Notes: generated by a model not told the origin, from the sequence alone. A stretch of DNA of 64,000 bases from Nocardia vinacea (GCF_035920345.1 NZ_CP109149.1:2356001-2420000); one strand, 5' to 3'; positions 46,915 to 58,814 are shown, counted from the stretch's first letter. Numbers and translations: made by a program.

Positions 46915-48456
46915 TCAGATCTTCTTGTTCATCGCCCACAACCACCATTGCCGAGTCGAGCGCAGCGGCCCCATCCGCTGGCAGAAACCCAGCGCCGCAA
47001 GATCGTCCGCGATCTCCCGCGCCGCGATCTGCAACCCCAGGAAGGTGTCCACTCCCGGAAACGGTCCACCCAGCGTCGCACTACCTGATGCATAGATGCG
47101 TCCGCTGCCACTTCGCGTGCCGATCAACTCGAAGGTGGTCGCCACATCCATGCGCCCCACCGGATTGCGGCCGGCACCGGCATGATCCAGCAGATCCGCC
47201 AGCAACCGATGTTCGCGCACGTCGGCCTCCAACCCGGTGCAGTCGATTATGTAATCGGCCGAAATGTCGAAGGGCTGGGTAGGCGGCGGAAGCGGCAGCG
47301 CCGCCGTGGGATCCGGCACGATCGTGGTGATCACCCCGCCCTGCTCCCGCCCGGGCCGCAGATCGCGCGCACTGCCCGCCATCACCTGATACCACCCCTC
47401 CTTACGCCCGCGCCGCAGCTGCTCCTGCCAATTCGAGCGCACCGGGGTGTTGGTCCCGCCCATCTCCTGGTAGGCCTGCGCGCGCTGTTCCCCTTGCAGC
47501 GTGCGCATTTTCGCTTTGAGCTGCCCGCCCCATACCGACTTCGGATAGTTGAATCCCTGATATGACCACCCGTCGCCGCCCTTGCGTCGACTGAAAATAT
47601 TCGGTCCATGCGCGGCGGCGACATAGTGCCGAAACAGATGCAGGATCTGGGTGTTCAGCCGCAGTTTGTCCCGGTCATCGATGAGCCGTTGCAACACCCG
47701 ACTGGCCACGATCCCGCTGCCGCGGATCATCACCTTTCCCGGCCTGCGCTGCAGTGCCTGATACACGTGCTCATGCGGTTCATACGCATTGACCACGCGC
47801 GTCGGATCCCGGTACTTCTCCCGATATTCCTGCAGATCCGGCAACAACTTCAGCCCCGGATAGCCCACGCCCACATGGATGTACGTGCTACGAAACGCGA
47901 TCCGCTTGGTCGGGGCAGCACCAACGGGCGGAGTCAGGACGCTGAAGTACCCACCGCCGTAGCGTTTGCGCACCATGCGCACATGCCCTTTATGCAACGA
48001 ACCCGCATATCCGATCCGATGGAACTCCCGTTCCATCGCAACGAACGCCTGCCCCGCCCTGGGCGTGTAGTAGTTGCTGAAGATCGGCTCGGTGAACACA
48101 TTCCACAGCGGTCGGATCGTTCTTTCCGCCAGCGCCTCGCGCACCGCATACGACGGAAAGCCCCAGATATTGTCCGGCATCGAGGCCGAGTCGCTGCGCA
48201 ATCGCTCCCCGCGCGGGATCTGCGATACCCGCGTCAGATACTCATAGGACGACCACGGCACCTCCTGTGGCCCGAGCACCGCCATCGCTGCCGCCGCAAC
48301 GCCGTAGATCCGCAGGGTGTCGTAGGTGACGAAGGATCCGATCCCGCTGCCGATGGTCACGAACGGAACGTCCACCACCGGAATGCCCGCCCGGCCCACC
48401 ATCTCGTCGGTCCACACGTCGGTTTCGACGAGTTCGCGCGTGATATCTCCCCGCAT
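46915..48456 (-). CDS. FAD/NAD(P)-binding flavoprotein of unknown function
   Basis: A 513-residue protein. VPFVTIGSGIGSFVTYDTLR is a dinucleotide-binding start (G-x-G-x-G displaced), a second fold appears at VMIRGSGIVASRVLQRL, and DYIIDCTGLEADVREH and IYASGSATLGGPFPGVDTFL form the typical flavoprotein C-terminal FAD contact. It looks like a pyridine-nucleotide disulfide-type or monooxygenase-like oxidoreductase, but is no known enzyme. It is the first gene of the operon with the membrane and FHA proteins. Confidence 0.75.
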   Translation of the reverse strand: MRGDITRELVETDVWTDEMVGRAGIPVVDVPFVTIGSGIGSFVTYDTLRIYGVAAAAMAVLGPQEVPWSSYEYLTRVSQIPRGERLRSDSASMPDNIWGFPSYAVREALAERTIRPLWNVFTEPIFSNYYTPRAGQAFVAMEREFHRIGYAGSLHKGHVRMVRKRYGGGYFSVLTPPVGAAPTKRIAFRSTYIHVGVGYPGLKLLPDLQEYREKYRDPTRVVNAYEPHEHVYQALQRRPGKVMIRGSGIVASRVLQRLIDDRDKLRLNTQILHLFRHYVAAAHGPNIFSRRKGGDGWSYQGFNYPKSVWGGQLKAKMRTLQGEQRAQAYQEMGGTNTPVRSNWQEQLRRGRKEGWYQVMAGSARDLRPGREQGGVITTIVPDPTAALPLPPPTQPFDISADYIIDCTGLEADVREHRLLADLLDHAGAGRNPVGRMDVATTFELIGTRSGSGRIYASGSATLGGPFPGVDTFLGLQIAAREIADDLAALGFCQRMGPLRSTRQWWLWAMNKKI

Positions 48457-48610
48457 TTTCGGGATGCTACCGGCCGAAACTTAGCAACCGCTTTCGATTA
48501 CCTTGCCCGCGCACGCATTCCACACCGCCGACCGACGACAGCGCGACGCGCGCGGAGCAATCTGCGCCAACCTGCCACGCCGCACCCCCGCCCCGACGTA
48601 CCATCCCTGC

Positions 48611-49021
48611 GTGGCCGACGCGATTCGTTCCACCCCACTGCGGGTCCTGGTCTACAGCAACGACGCCGATACCCGGCGCCAAGTAATGCTGGCACTGGGC
48701 AGACACCCGCACCCTGAGCTGCCCGCCTTCGAATACCTCGAGGTGGCGACCGCGCCCGTGGTCATCGAGCAGATGGATGCGGGCGGTATCGATCTGGCCA
48801 TCCTGGACGGCGAGTCCGCCCCGGCGGGCGGGCTCGGTATTGCCAAACAGCTCAAGGACGAGATCGCCCAGTGCCCACCGATTCTGGTGCTCACCGGTCG
48901 CCCCGACGATGCCTGGCTCGCGACCTGGTCGCGCGCCGAGGCCGCCGTGGCCCATCCGATCGATCCGATCCGGCTCACCGAGGCCGTTGTCACGGTGCTG
49001 CGAAACCGCACCGCTGCCTGA
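48611..49021 (+). CDS. stand-alone receiver-domain protein (Rv3143-like)
   Basis: A 136-residue protein starting at GTG 48611. LRVLVYSNDADTRRQVMLAL has the acidic pair, AILDGESAPAGGLGIAKQLK the phosphoacceptor Asp (about residue 66), and ILVLTGRPDDAWLA the conserved Thr. The lysine expected before the cis-Pro is replaced (AVAHPIDP), so phosphotransfer may be altered. There is no output domain. The homologous orphan receiver Rv3143 also precedes nuoA in mycobacteria. It ends with its own terminator, so it is probably a separate transcript. Confidence 0.85.
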   Translation: MADAIRSTPLRVLVYSNDADTRRQVMLALGRHPHPELPAFEYLEVATAPVVIEQMDAGGIDLAILDGESAPAGGLGIAKQLKDEIAQCPPILVLTGRPDDAWLATWSRAEAAVAHPIDPIRLTEAVVTVLRNRTAA

Positions 49022-49040
49022 CCTCGATCTCCCTCATCGC

Positions 49041-49064
49041 GCCCGCGTCCCCGAGGACGCGGGC
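49041..49064 (+). terminator. terminator between the receiver gene and nuo
   Basis: GCCCGCGTCC-CCGA-GGACGCGGGC: a perfect 10 bp stem with a 4-base loop, 20 bases after the receiver gene stop. Confidence 0.85.
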
Positions 49065-49414
49065 ACTCTGATGTCCCGTGACGGCGCTATCGCTTAGCGA
49101 TCCGACGGGTCGGATTACCCCCGATTCAGTCATAAATAGCAGTCCCGTTTTCGATCAAAGACCCCAATCGAATAAATGGTCGACCCGTCGCGACGGTTGT
49201 AGGCTGTGCCGTAGCTCACATGAGCGCGGGCCTCGATATGACAGACCCGCGCCGTGCGAGCAGGCCATGAGGCGAGTCTGACCGAGGCGGACAACGACGT
49301 CAGCCCGCCTCGGAAGCTGCCGTCGTGATTCCGACGCCGACGATCACATCCCCGGCGCCGTCGGACATGACGCCCAACCGCCAGCTACAGCTCGCAAGGA
49401 GGGGAAGTGCAGTC
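49065..49414 (+). promoter_or_regulatory. nuo upstream region
   Basis: About 350 bases without a gene. ATCCGAC-GG-GTCGGAT (49100-49115) is a perfect 7 bp inverted repeat, followed by an AT-rich dip at 49128-49180 with TAAATA (49135-49140) that could hold the promoter -10. The right end contains AAGGAGGGG, about ten bases before the nuoA GTG. Confidence 0.4.
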
Positions 49415-49795
49415 GTGAATATCGAGATGCCCACTCTGGTCCTCGGCGCGGTCGCCGCCGCGTTCGCGGTGTTTTCCGTCATCCTCTCGGCCCTCATCGG
49501 TCCCAAGCGCTACAACCGGGCCAAACAGGAGGCCTACGAGTGCGGCATCGAACCGACACCGCACGCCGTCGCGGGTGGGCCGGGAAGCGTTACCGGACAA
49601 CGCTTTCCGGTGAAGTACTACCTCACCGCCATGTTGTTCATCATCTTCGATATCGAGATCGTGTTCCTCTACCCGTGGGCTGTCCACTTCGATGCGCTCG
49701 GTCTCTTCGGTCTCGCGGCGATGGCGCTGTTCATCTTCAACGTCTCGGTGGCCTACGCCTACGAATGGCGCCGCGGCGGTCTCAGCTGGGACTGA
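49415..49795 (+). CDS. nuoA: NADH-quinone oxidoreductase subunit A
   Basis: A 126-residue three-helix membrane subunit of complex I. KQEAYECGIEP and FPVKYYLTAMLFIIFDIEIV are invariant features; the Cys loop shields the quinone site entrance. GTG 49415 is chosen because AAGGAGGGG precedes it and the length matches the family. First gene of nuoA-N. Confidence 0.95.
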   Translation: MNIEMPTLVLGAVAAAFAVFSVILSALIGPKRYNRAKQEAYECGIEPTPHAVAGGPGSVTGQRFPVKYYLTAMLFIIFDIEIVFLYPWAVHFDALGLFGLAAMALFIFNVSVAYAYEWRRGGLSWD

Positions 49796-49872
49796 TCGCC
49801 CATACGCACTGGCCCGCAAGGCATTACGCCATGTCGGGCCGTACGCACAGTGGAAGTGAGAGTTAGTCGAAC

Positions 49873-50423
<551 letters not shown>

Positions 50424-50427
<4 letters not shown>

Positions 50428-51194
50428 CCTTCGACTCCCCCGAAAATACCGAAACCAGGACGCCGCAGGAGTTCGTCGACGCCGCGGCCACCGCGGGCCC
50501 GGAAGGCACACCGCCGGAAGCGGATTCACCGTCGGCCGAGGTGATCGGCGTGCGCCACGGCATGTTCGGTGTCACCGGCTCCGGCGACACCTCCGGCTAC
50601 GGCCGCCTGGTCCGTCCGGTGACACTGCCCGGCAGCACCCCGGCGCCCTTCGGCGGCTACTTCGACGAGGTCGTCACCGAATTGCATGCCGCACTCGGCG
50701 CGGTCGGCGCCGGCTGGGAGACCGTCATCGAGAAGGTGATCGTCTTCCGCGGCGAACTGACCCTGCACGTGCGGCGCGAACATCTGGTGACGGTCGCCAA
50801 GGTGTTACGCGACTACGCCGCACTGCGTTTCGAGCTCTGCCTCGGCGTGAACGGCGTGCACTACCCGGAAGACACCGGCCGCGAATTGCACGCGGTCTAT
50901 CACCTCATGTCCATCACCCATAACCGGCGCCTGCGCGTCGAGGTCTCCGCACCGGACGCCGACCCGCATATCCCGTCGCTGTTCAGCGTGTATCCGACCA
51001 CCGACTGGCATGAGCGGGAGACCTACGACTTCTTCGGCATCCTCTTCGACGGCCACCCTTCGCTGACGCGCATCACCATGCCCGATGACTGGCGTGGCCA
51101 CCCCCAGCGCAAGGACTACCCGCTCGGCGGGATCCCGGTCGAGTACAAGGGCGCGCGCATTCCGCCGCCCGACGAGCGGAGGGCGTACAAGTAA
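50424..51194 (+). CDS. nuoC: NADH-quinone oxidoreductase subunit C
   Basis: A 256-residue 30-kDa-type subunit. [15 protein letters not shown] and the signature [20 protein letters not shown] are present, and [16 protein letters not shown] closes the domain. The first 60 residues are an actinobacterial extension. Start and stop overlap the neighbours (ATGA, TAATG). Confidence 0.96.
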
Positions 51195-52528
51195 TGAACG
51201 ACATCGACACCCGGCCCGGCGTCCACAACGACACCGGGCCCGAACCCGCTGTGGTCACGGTGGCGGGCCAGGACTGGGACGCGGTCACCGAAACCCTCGA
51301 CAGCGCGGGTGAAGAACGCATCGTCGTCAATATGGGTCCGCAGCATCCGTCCACGCACGGCGTACTGCGGCTGATCCTCGAAATCGAGGGCGAGACGGTC
51401 ACCGAGGCCCGCTGCGGCATCGGCTACCTGCACACCGGCATCGAGAAGAATCTCGAATTCCGGAACTGGGCGCAGGGCACCACCTTCGTCACCCGGATGG
51501 ACTATCTGTCCCCGTTCTTCAACGAGACGGCGTACTGCCTCGGCGTCGAGCGGCTGCTCGATGTCGAGGACCAGATTCCTGAACGCGCCACCATCGTTCG
51601 CGTCATGCTCATGGAGCTCAATCGGATCTCCTCCCATCTGGTCGCGCTGGCGACCGGTGGTATGGAGTTGGGTGCTCTCACCCCGATGCTGTTCGGTTTC
51701 CGGGAACGCGAGCTGATTCTGGATGTCTTCGAGACCATCACCGGCCTGCGCATGAATCACGCGTACATCCGGCCCGGCGGTCTCGCCCAGGACCTGCCCG
51801 ACGACGGCGTCACCAAGGTCCGTGAGCTGCTGAAACTTTTGCCCAAGCGGCTGCGCGATATGGATCATCTGCTCACCCAGAATCCGATCTGGAAGGCACG
51901 CACCCAGAACGTCGGCTACCTGGATCTCGCCGGCTGCATGGCACTGGGCATCACCGGTCCGGTGCTGCGTTCGACCGGTCTGCCGCACGATCTGCGCAAG
52001 GCAGCGCCGTATTGCGGTTACGAGAACTACGAATTCGATGTGCCCACCACCACCGGCTGCGACTGCTACGGCCGCTACTGGATTCGGGTCGCGGAGATGA
52101 AGGAGTCGCTCAAGATCGTCGAGCAGTGCCTGGACAAACTGCGGCCGGGGCCGGTGATGGTGGACGACAAGAAGCTCGCCTGGCCCGCGGATCTGCAGCT
52201 GGGGCCGGACGGACTCGGCAACTCCCCCAAGCACATCAACCGCATCATGGGCACATCCATGGAGGGGCTCATCCACCACTTCAAACTCGTCACCGAGGGC
52301 ATTCGGGTCCCGGCGGGGCAGGTGTATGTGGCAGTGGAGTCGCCACGTGGCGAACTCGGTGTGCATATGGTCAGCGACGGCGGCACCCGCCCGTATCGGG
52401 TGCACTATCGCGACCCCTCGTTCACGAATCTGCAAGCGGTGGCGGCGATGTGCGAGGGCGGGATGGTCGCCGATGTCATCGCCTCCGTCGCCAGCATCGA
52501 CCCGGTGATGGGCGGAGTTGACCGATGA
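51194..52528 (+). CDS. nuoD: NADH-quinone oxidoreductase subunit D
   Basis: A 444-residue 49-kDa-type subunit. [16 protein letters not shown], the quinone-site residues around it, and GKLEHLASG-equivalent [20 protein letters not shown] are visible, ending in [20 protein letters not shown] and DPVMGGVDR. It forms the quinone pocket with NuoB. Overlaps nuoC by one base and nuoE by four. Confidence 0.97.
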   Translation: MNDIDTRPGVHNDTGPEPAVVTVAGQDWDAVTETLDSAGEERIVVNMGPQHPSTHGVLRLILEIEGETVTEARCGIGYLHTGIEKNLEFRNWAQGTTFVTRMDYLSPFFNETAYCLGVERLLDVEDQIPERATIVRVMLMELNRISSHLVALATGGMELGALTPMLFGFRERELILDVFETITGLRMNHAYIRPGGLAQDLPDDGVTKVRELLKLLPKRLRDMDHLLTQNPIWKARTQNVGYLDLAGCMALGITGPVLRSTGLPHDLRKAAPYCGYENYEFDVPTTTGCDCYGRYWIRVAEMKESLKIVEQCLDKLRPGPVMVDDKKLAWPADLQLGPDGLGNSPKHINRIMGTSMEGLIHHFKLVTEGIRVPAGQVYVAVESPRGELGVHMVSDGGTRPYRVHYRDPSFTNLQAVAAMCEGGMVADVIASVASIDPVMGGVDR

Positions 52529-53232
52529 CCGAGATCCTGTTGAAGCTGTCCACCCGACCGCAGCCTTTCTTGCCGTTCGTGCGCGAGCGATTGGAGGTCG
52601 ATGCCAAGGAGATCATCGCCCGCTATCCGGAGCCGCGCTCGGCGCTGCTGCCGCTGCTGCATCTGGTGCAGGCCGAGGAGGGCTGCGTCACCGGCACCGG
52701 CATCGAATTCTGTGCCGAACAGCTGGGCTTGACCGGCGCCGAGGTCACCGCGGTGGCGACCTTCTATTCGATGTACCGGCGCACCCCCACCGGCGACTAT
52801 CACGTCGGTGTCTGCACCAACACGCTCTGCGCGGTGATGGGTGGCGATGCCATTCTCGAGACCCTGCAGCGCCGACTCGGCATCGGGCACGGCGAGACCA
52901 CGGCGGACGGTTCGATCACCCTCGAGCACATCGAATGCAACGCGGCCTGCGATTTCGCGCCGGTGGTGATGGTCAATTGGGAGTTCTTCGATAACCAGAC
53001 CCCGGAATCGGCTGCCGCACTGGTGGATTCGCTACGCCGAGGCGAGCAGGTGACACCCACGCGCGGTGCGCCGCTGTGCACGTTCAAGCAGACCGCGCGC
53101 ATCCTCGCGGGCTTCCCGGACGAGCGCCCCGGGGTGCTCGACGGTGCGGCGGGCGAGGCGACGCTGGCCGGTCTGCGGGTTGCGCAGGAACAGAATATGC
53201 AAGCGCCGGAACCGAAGCCGGGCGAGGAATGA
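52525..53232 (+). CDS. nuoE: NADH-quinone oxidoreductase subunit E
   Basis: A 235-residue 24-kDa-type subunit with the N1a [2Fe-2S] ligands in [15 protein letters not shown] and [16 protein letters not shown]. The C-terminal 60 residues after the domain are a low-complexity extension. Overlaps nuoF by four bases. Confidence 0.96.
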   Translation: MTEILLKLSTRPQPFLPFVRERLEVDAKEIIARYPEPRSALLPLLHLVQAEEGCVTGTGIEFCAEQLGLTGAEVTAVATFYSMYRRTPTGDYHVGVCTNTLCAVMGGDAILETLQRRLGIGHGETTADGSITLEHIECNAACDFAPVVMVNWEFFDNQTPESAAALVDSLRRGEQVTPTRGAPLCTFKQTARILAGFPDERPGVLDGAAGEATLAGLRVAQEQNMQAPEPKPGEE

Positions 53233-54548
53233 AGATGACACTGACTCCCGTACTCACCCGGTATTGGGACGACCCGCAGTCGTGGACCATCGAGCACTAC
53301 CGTGGCCACGATGGCTATCAGGCCATCCGCAAGGCCTTGCGGATGGAACCCGATCAGGTCATCCAGACCATCAAGGACGCCGGTTTGCGCGGTCGCGGCG
53401 GCGCGGGCTTCCCGACCGGGATGAAATGGAGCTTCATCCCGCAGGGCACGGGCCCGGACGGCGTCACCAAACCGCACTATCTCGTGGTCAATGCCGACGA
53501 GTCGGAACCCGGTACCTGCAAGGACATTCCGCTCATGCTGGCCACCCCGCACACCCTCATCGAGGGCGTCATCATCGCGGCGTATGCGATTCGGGCGGCA
53601 CACGCGTTCATCTATGTGCGCGGTGAGGTCGTACCGGTGCTGCGGCGGCTGCAGGCCGCGGTCGCGCAGGCGTACGCGGCCGGATTCCTCGGGAAGAACA
53701 TTCTCGGCTCCGGCTACGACCTGGAACTCATCGTGCACGCCGGCGCCGGTGCGTACATCTGCGGTGAGGAAACCGCGCTGCTGGATTCGCTGGAGGGGCG
53801 GCGCGGCCAGCCGCGACTGCGGCCACCGTTCCCGGCCGTCGCGGGTCTGTATGCCTGCCCGACGGTGGTCAACAATGTGGAATCCATCGCGAGCGTGCCG
53901 CCCATCATCCTGAACGGCACAGCCTGGTTCCGGTCCATGGGCAGTGAGAAGTCCCCGGGCTTCACGCTGTACTCGCTGTCGGGGCACGTCGCCCGGCCGG
54001 GGCAATACGAAGCGCCGCTGGGCATTACGCTGCGCGAACTGCTCGGCTATGCCGGCGGTGTGCGCGCCGGACATCAGGTGAAGTTCTGGACGCCGGGCGG
54101 TTCGTCGACGCCGCTGTTCACCGACCAACACCTCGACGTGCCACTGGACTACGAGGGTGTCGCCGGTGCGGGATCCATGTTGGGCACGAAGGCATTACAG
54201 ATCTTCGACGACACGACGTGTGTGGTACGCGCGGTGCTGCGCTGGACCGAGTTCTACGCCCACGAATCCTGCGGTAAATGCACGCCCTGCCGCGAGGGCA
54301 CCTACTGGCTCGTCCAGCTGCTGAAGCGGATCGAGGCCGGACGGGGCACCGAATCGGATCTGGAGAAGCTTCTCGATATCAGCGACACCATCAACGGCAA
54401 ATCGTTCTGCGCACTCGGCGACGGCGCGGCCAGCCCGATCATCTCCTCGCTGAAGTACTTCCGCGAGGAATACGTCGACCATCTGCGGCTCGACGGCTGC
54501 CCGTTCGATCCCGCGCGATCCACCGCCTGGGCCGAAGGAGTCCGATGA
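53229..54548 (+). CDS. nuoF: NADH-quinone oxidoreductase subunit F
   Basis: A 439-residue 51-kDa-type subunit with the NADH/FMN site [31 protein letters not shown], and the N3 [4Fe-4S] cluster motif [17 protein letters not shown]. It is the entry point for electrons from NADH. Starts at an ATGA overlap with nuoE (ATG 53229; second ATG at 53235). Confidence 0.97.
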   Translation: MKMTLTPVLTRYWDDPQSWTIEHYRGHDGYQAIRKALRMEPDQVIQTIKDAGLRGRGGAGFPTGMKWSFIPQGTGPDGVTKPHYLVVNADESEPGTCKDIPLMLATPHTLIEGVIIAAYAIRAAHAFIYVRGEVVPVLRRLQAAVAQAYAAGFLGKNILGSGYDLELIVHAGAGAYICGEETALLDSLEGRRGQPRLRPPFPAVAGLYACPTVVNNVESIASVPPIILNGTAWFRSMGSEKSPGFTLYSLSGHVARPGQYEAPLGITLRELLGYAGGVRAGHQVKFWTPGGSSTPLFTDQHLDVPLDYEGVAGAGSMLGTKALQIFDDTTCVVRAVLRWTEFYAHESCGKCTPCREGTYWLVQLLKRIEAGRGTESDLEKLLDISDTINGKSFCALGDGAASPIISSLKYFREEYVDHLRLDGCPFDPARSTAWAEGVR

Positions 54549-57013
54549 CTGCCACTGTGAACACCAATACCAGCGGACTCGTACCCGCTGACCTGGTCAC
54601 CGTCACCATCGATGACACCCAGGTGAGCGTTCCCGCGGGCACCCTGCTGATCCGGGCCGCCGAACTCATCGGCATCCAGATCCCGCGCTTCTGCGATCAT
54701 CCGCTGCTGGACCCGGTCGGCGCGTGCCGTCAGTGTCTGGTCGAGGTGGAGGGGCAGCGCAAGCCGGTCGCGTCCTGCACCATGGCCGTCGCCGACGGCA
54801 TGATCGTGCGCACCCAGCTGACCTCACCTCCCACCGCAAAGGCACAGGAGGGAGTGATGGAGCTGCTGCTCATCAACCACCCCCTCGACTGTCCGGTCTG
54901 CGATAAGGGCGGTGAATGCCCGCTGCAGAACCAGGCGATGTCGAGTGGTCGGTCCGAAACCCGCTTCGACGGCGTGAAACGCACCTACCCCAAGCCGATT
55001 CCGCTGTCCACTGCCGTGCTGCTGGACCGGGAACGCTGCGTGCTGTGTGCCCGTTGCACTCGTTTCTCGCAGCAGGTCGCTGGGGATCCGTTCATCGAAC
55101 TCATGGATCGCGGTGCGCTCGAACAGGTCGGCACCGCACAGGCCGAACCGTTCGACTCCTACTTCTCCGGCAATACCGTGCAGATCTGCCCGGTGGGTGC
55201 GCTCACCGGCACCAGCTATCGGTTCCGGGCCCGTCCGTTCGATCTGGTCTCCAGCCCGAGCGTCTGCGAGCACTGTGCATCGGGCTGTGCACAGCGCACC
55301 GACCATCGGCGCGGAAAAGTGTTGCGCCGCTTGGCGGGTGACGATCCGCAGGTCAATGAGGAGTGGAACTGCGATAAGGGCCGGTGGGCGTTCACCTATG
55401 CCACCGAACGCGATCGGCTCACGACACCGCTGGTGCGCGGCTGGGATGGCAACCTCGCACCCGCATCCTGGTCCGAGGCCTTGGCCGCCGCGGCGGAGGG
55501 TTTGGCGTCGGCCTTCGGGAGCGCGGGCGTGCTGGTCGGTGGTCGCGTCACCGAGGAAGACGCCTACGCCTACGCCAAATTCGCCCGAGTTGCCCTGGGC
55601 ACCAATGACATCGACTTCCGCGCCCGAGCGCATTCGGCCGAAGAGGCGGATTTCCTCGCCGCCCGTATCGCCGGACAGGGTGTCACCGTCGACTACGACG
55701 CCCTGGAGAACGCACCGGTCGTACTGCTGGCCGGACTCGAGCCGGAAGAGGAGTCGCCGATCATCTACCTGCGGCTGCGCAAGGCGGCACGCAAGCGCGG
55801 TCTGCCGATATTCTCGCTCGCCGCTTACTCCTCGCGCGGGCTGGATCGGATGTCGGGCACGCTGTTGCAAGCCGTGCCCGGGGCAGAGCCGCATCTGCTC
55901 GATGCCATGCGCACCGGCGAAACGGACGCTGCCGCTTTGGCGACCGCCGCACAGCTGTTGCGTCAGCCCGGTGCAGTGGTGCTGATCGGTGAGCGGATGG
56001 CCGGAATCCCCGGCGCAATGTCCGCCGCCGTCCGGCTTGCCGAAGAAACCGGTGCCGCCTTGGCCTGGGTGCCGCGGCGCGCCGGTGAACGCGGTGCGGT
56101 CGAGGCGGGTGCGCTGCCCGGCCTGCTGCCCGGTGGTCGACCGGTCGTGGATCCCCGTGCGCGCCAAGAGGTTCGCACGATCTGGAATGTCGCGGAATTG
56201 CCGGTCACCGCCGGTCGCGATACCGCCGCCATTCTGGAGGCCGCGCCGACCTTGGGCGCACTGGTCATCGGCGGCGTCGATATCGCCGACTTCCCGGACC
56301 CCAAGGCGGCGCTCGAGGCCATCGACGCCGCTCGCTTCGTGGTCAGCCTGGAGTTGCGGCACAGCGCGGTCACCGAACGCGCCGATGTCGTCTTCCCGGT
56401 AGCCTCGGCAATGCAGAAATCGGGCACCTTCCGCACCTGGGAGGGCAGGCCGCGGCAATTCGATGCGGCACTCGGCGATTCGATGGTGCTCCGAGAACCC
56501 GCACCACTGTCGGATCAGCGGGTGCTGCAGGCCATCGCGACCGAGATGACGGTGGCGCTCGGACTCCCCGATACCGAAGCCGCGCGCGCCGAACTCGCCG
56601 AACTCGGCGCCTGGGACGGTCCGCCGGTGCCCGCGCCCGCGCATCGGCCGCATCCGGTGACCCGACCCAATCCCGGCACGGCCATCCTGTCGGGCTGGCG
56701 GATGCTGCTGGATCAGGGGCGCATGCAGGACGGCGAGCCGAATCTGGCGGGTGTCGCGCGGCCGCCGGTGGTGCGGCTGTCCCCAACCACCGCTGCCGAA
56801 ATCGGTGCCGCCGATGACGATCCGATCGTCGTCGCCACCGATCACGGCACCATCACGCTGCCACTGCTGATCACCGATCTCCCCGATCGGGTGGTCTGGC
56901 TGCCGCTGAACTCGCCGGGCTGCTCGGTCAACGAACAGCTCGCCACCCAGCCGGGCGGTGTGGTGCAGCTGCACCGCGCCGACGAGAGGATGAAGGAACA
57001 CCGCCATGAGTGA
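54545..57013 (+). CDS. nuoG: NADH-quinone oxidoreductase subunit G
   Basis: An 822-residue 75-kDa-type subunit. The N-terminal [2Fe-2S] ligands are in [20 protein letters not shown], the His/Cys cluster in [19 protein letters not shown], then [17 protein letters not shown] and CPVGALT, and an additional N7-type cluster in [16 protein letters not shown] molybdopterin-oxidoreductase-like domain fills the rest. Overlaps nuoF by four bases and nuoH by eight. Confidence 0.96.
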   Translation: MTATVNTNTSGLVPADLVTVTIDDTQVSVPAGTLLIRAAELIGIQIPRFCDHPLLDPVGACRQCLVEVEGQRKPVASCTMAVADGMIVRTQLTSPPTAKAQEGVMELLLINHPLDCPVCDKGGECPLQNQAMSSGRSETRFDGVKRTYPKPIPLSTAVLLDRERCVLCARCTRFSQQVAGDPFIELMDRGALEQVGTAQAEPFDSYFSGNTVQICPVGALTGTSYRFRARPFDLVSSPSVCEHCASGCAQRTDHRRGKVLRRLAGDDPQVNEEWNCDKGRWAFTYATERDRLTTPLVRGWDGNLAPASWSEALAAAAEGLASAFGSAGVLVGGRVTEEDAYAYAKFARVALGTNDIDFRARAHSAEEADFLAARIAGQGVTVDYDALENAPVVLLAGLEPEEESPIIYLRLRKAARKRGLPIFSLAAYSSRGLDRMSGTLLQAVPGAEPHLLDAMRTGETDAAALATAAQLLRQPGAVVLIGERMAGIPGAMSAAVRLAEETGAALAWVPRRAGERGAVEAGALPGLLPGGRPVVDPRARQEVRTIWNVAELPVTAGRDTAAILEAAPTLGALVIGGVDIADFPDPKAALEAIDAARFVVSLELRHSAVTERADVVFPVASAMQKSGTFRTWEGRPRQFDAALGDSMVLREPAPLSDQRVLQAIATEMTVALGLPDTEAARAELAELGAWDGPPVPAPAHRPHPVTRPNPGTAILSGWRMLLDQGRMQDGEPNLAGVARPPVVRLSPTTAAEIGAADDDPIVVATDHGTITLPLLITDLPDRVVWLPLNSPGCSVNEQLATQPGGVVQLHRADERMKEHRHE

Positions 57014-58814
57014 TCTCTCTCTTTTCGGCCATGACCCGCTGTGGCTCGTCATCGGGAAATCCCTGGCGATCTTCGCCTTCCTGCTGCTCACGCCGATGAT
57101 GGCGGTGTATCTGGAGCGCAAGATCGTGGCCTGGATGCAGATGCGCGTCGGCCCGAACCGGGTCGGCCCCAAGGGCACGCTGCAGGCCGTCGCCGACGGC
57201 GTGAAGATGGCGCTGAAGGAAGATATCGTACCGGCCATCGTCGACAAGCCGATTTTCATTCTGGCGCCGGTCATTTCAGTGGTGCCCGCGTTCATGGCAT
57301 TCGCGGTCATTCCGATCGGGCCGGAAGTTTCGATCCTCGGCCACCGGACCGCACTGCAGCTCACCGATCTGCCGGTTGCGGTGCTCTACATCCTCGCCAT
57401 CACCTCGATCGGCGTGTACGGCATTGTGCTGGCGGGTTGGTCGTCGGGTTCGACATATCCGCTGCTGGGCGGATTGCGCTCGACCGCGCAGGTGATCTCC
57501 TACGAGATCGCGATGGCGCTGTGCTTCGCGACGGTGTTCCTGCTCGGCGGCACCATGGCCACCTCCGGGATCGTGAAGGCGCAGGAGGGCACCTGGTACG
57601 TCTTCCTGCTGCTGCCGTCGTTCCTGATCTACTGCGTGTCGATGGTCGGTGAGACCAACCGTGCGCCGTTCGACCTGCCCGAGGCCGAAGGCGAGTTGGT
57701 CGGCGGCTTCCACACCGAATACTCCTCGCTCAAATTCGCCATGTTCATGATGGCCGAATACATCAATATGGCAACAGTTTCCGCGCTCGCCACCACGCTG
57801 TTCCTCGGCGGCTGGCACGCACCGTTCCCGATCAACCTGTGGGACGGCGCGAATTCCGGCTGGTGGCCCGCGCTGTGGTTCATCGCCAAGATGTGGACTT
57901 TCCTGTTCGTGTTCATCTGGTTGCGCGGCACGCTGCCCCGCCTGCGCTATGACCAGTTCATGAATCTCGGCTGGAAGCTGCTGATCCCGACCTCACTGCT
58001 GTGGGTGATGCTGGTCGCCACCGCCCGGGCGCTGCAGAACGAGGGCTACGAGATCCAGACGCCACTGCTGGTGATCAGCGGAATCATCATCTCCGGACTG
58101 ATCGTGCTGATGTTCCTGCGGGCCGGACGCAAACAGGGTGCGCCGCCGACGGTCGAGGAACCTGCCTCGACGGAATCGGGCACTGCGGTCTTCCTCGGCT
58201 TCCCGACGCCACCGATGCCGGATCCATCGACGCGGCGTCCGGAACCCAAGGCGGGACTGCTGGAACCATTGATGGGCTTCGCGGTGACCTTCCTGACCAT
58301 GTTCAAGAAGCCCAATACCGAGTCCTACCCGGAACAGAAAGTTCCGACCGCGCCCCGCTATCACGGCCGCCACCAGCTCAATCGGCATTCGGATGGTCTG
58401 GAGAAGTGCATCGGCTGCGAGTTGTGCGCATGGGCCTGCCCCGCGGATGCGATCTACGTCGAGGGCGCGGATAACACCGAGACCGAACGCTTTTCGCCCG
58501 GCGAACGCTACGGACAGGTCTACCAGATCAACTACCTGCGCTGCATCGGCTGCGGATTGTGCATCGAGGCATGCCCGACCAGGGCGCTGACCATGACCAA
58601 CGAGTACGAGATGGCCGATGACAATCGCGCCGATCTGATCTACGAGAAGGACCGGCTGCTCGCTCCGCTGCAGCCCGGTATGACCGCACCGCCGCACGCG
58701 ATGTATCCCGGTGCGACGGAAGGCGATTACTACCGCGGCAACGTCCCCGGCGGTGAAGGCGGTTCGGATACCAGGGAGCCCGCCGCCGCGGGCGTGGAAG
58801 GAGGCGTGCGGTGA
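57006..58814 (+). CDS. nuoHI: fused NADH-quinone oxidoreductase subunits H and I
   Basis: A single 602-residue frame. Residues 1 to about 415 are NuoH: eight or so membrane helices, [20 protein letters not shown] near the start, [20 protein letters not shown] in the middle, and [20 protein letters not shown] late. After a short Pro-rich linker ([19 protein letters not shown]) it continues without a stop into NuoI (about 418-602): [33 protein letters not shown] and [20 protein letters not shown], the two [4Fe-4S] motifs. These are separate genes in most bacteria. No ribosome binding site or well-placed start for a separate NuoI is visible in the linker. Downstream nuoJ overlaps by four bases. 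Confidence 0.9.
   Translation: MSDLSLFGHDPLWLVIGKSLAIFAFLLLTPMMAVYLERKIVAWMQMRVGPNRVGPKGTLQAVADGVKMALKEDIVPAIVDKPIFILAPVISVVPAFMAFAVIPIGPEVSILGHRTALQLTDLPVAVLYILAITSIGVYGIVLAGWSSGSTYPLLGGLRSTAQVISYEIAMALCFATVFLLGGTMATSGIVKAQEGTWYVFLLLPSFLIYCVSMVGETNRAPFDLPEAEGELVGGFHTEYSSLKFAMFMMAEYINMATVSALATTLFLGGWHAPFPINLWDGANSGWWPALWFIAKMWTFLFVFIWLRGTLPRLRYDQFMNLGWKLLIPTSLLWVMLVATARALQNEGYEIQTPLLVISGIIISGLIVLMFLRAGRKQGAPPTVEEPASTESGTAVFLGFPTPPMPDPSTRRPEPKAGLLEPLMGFAVTFLTMFKKPNTESYPEQKVPTAPRYHGRHQLNRHSDGLEKCIGCELCAWACPADAIYVEGADNTETERFSPGERYGQVYQINYLRCIGCGLCIEACPTRALTMTNEYEMADDNRADLIYEKDRLLAPLQPGMTAPPHAMYPGATEGDYYRGNVPGGEGGSDTREPAAAGVEGGVR

Noticed and set aside
54824..57364. An 846-codon minus-strand open frame opposite nuoG and nuoH.
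   Set aside because: Antisense shadow of a well-conserved operon; no motif and no start context.
57006..58814. Splitting the NuoH-NuoI frame into two genes at an internal GTG or ATG near 58283-58300.
   Set aside because: Those codons lie inside the conserved NuoI N-terminal helix and have no ribosome binding site; the fusion is the simpler reading.
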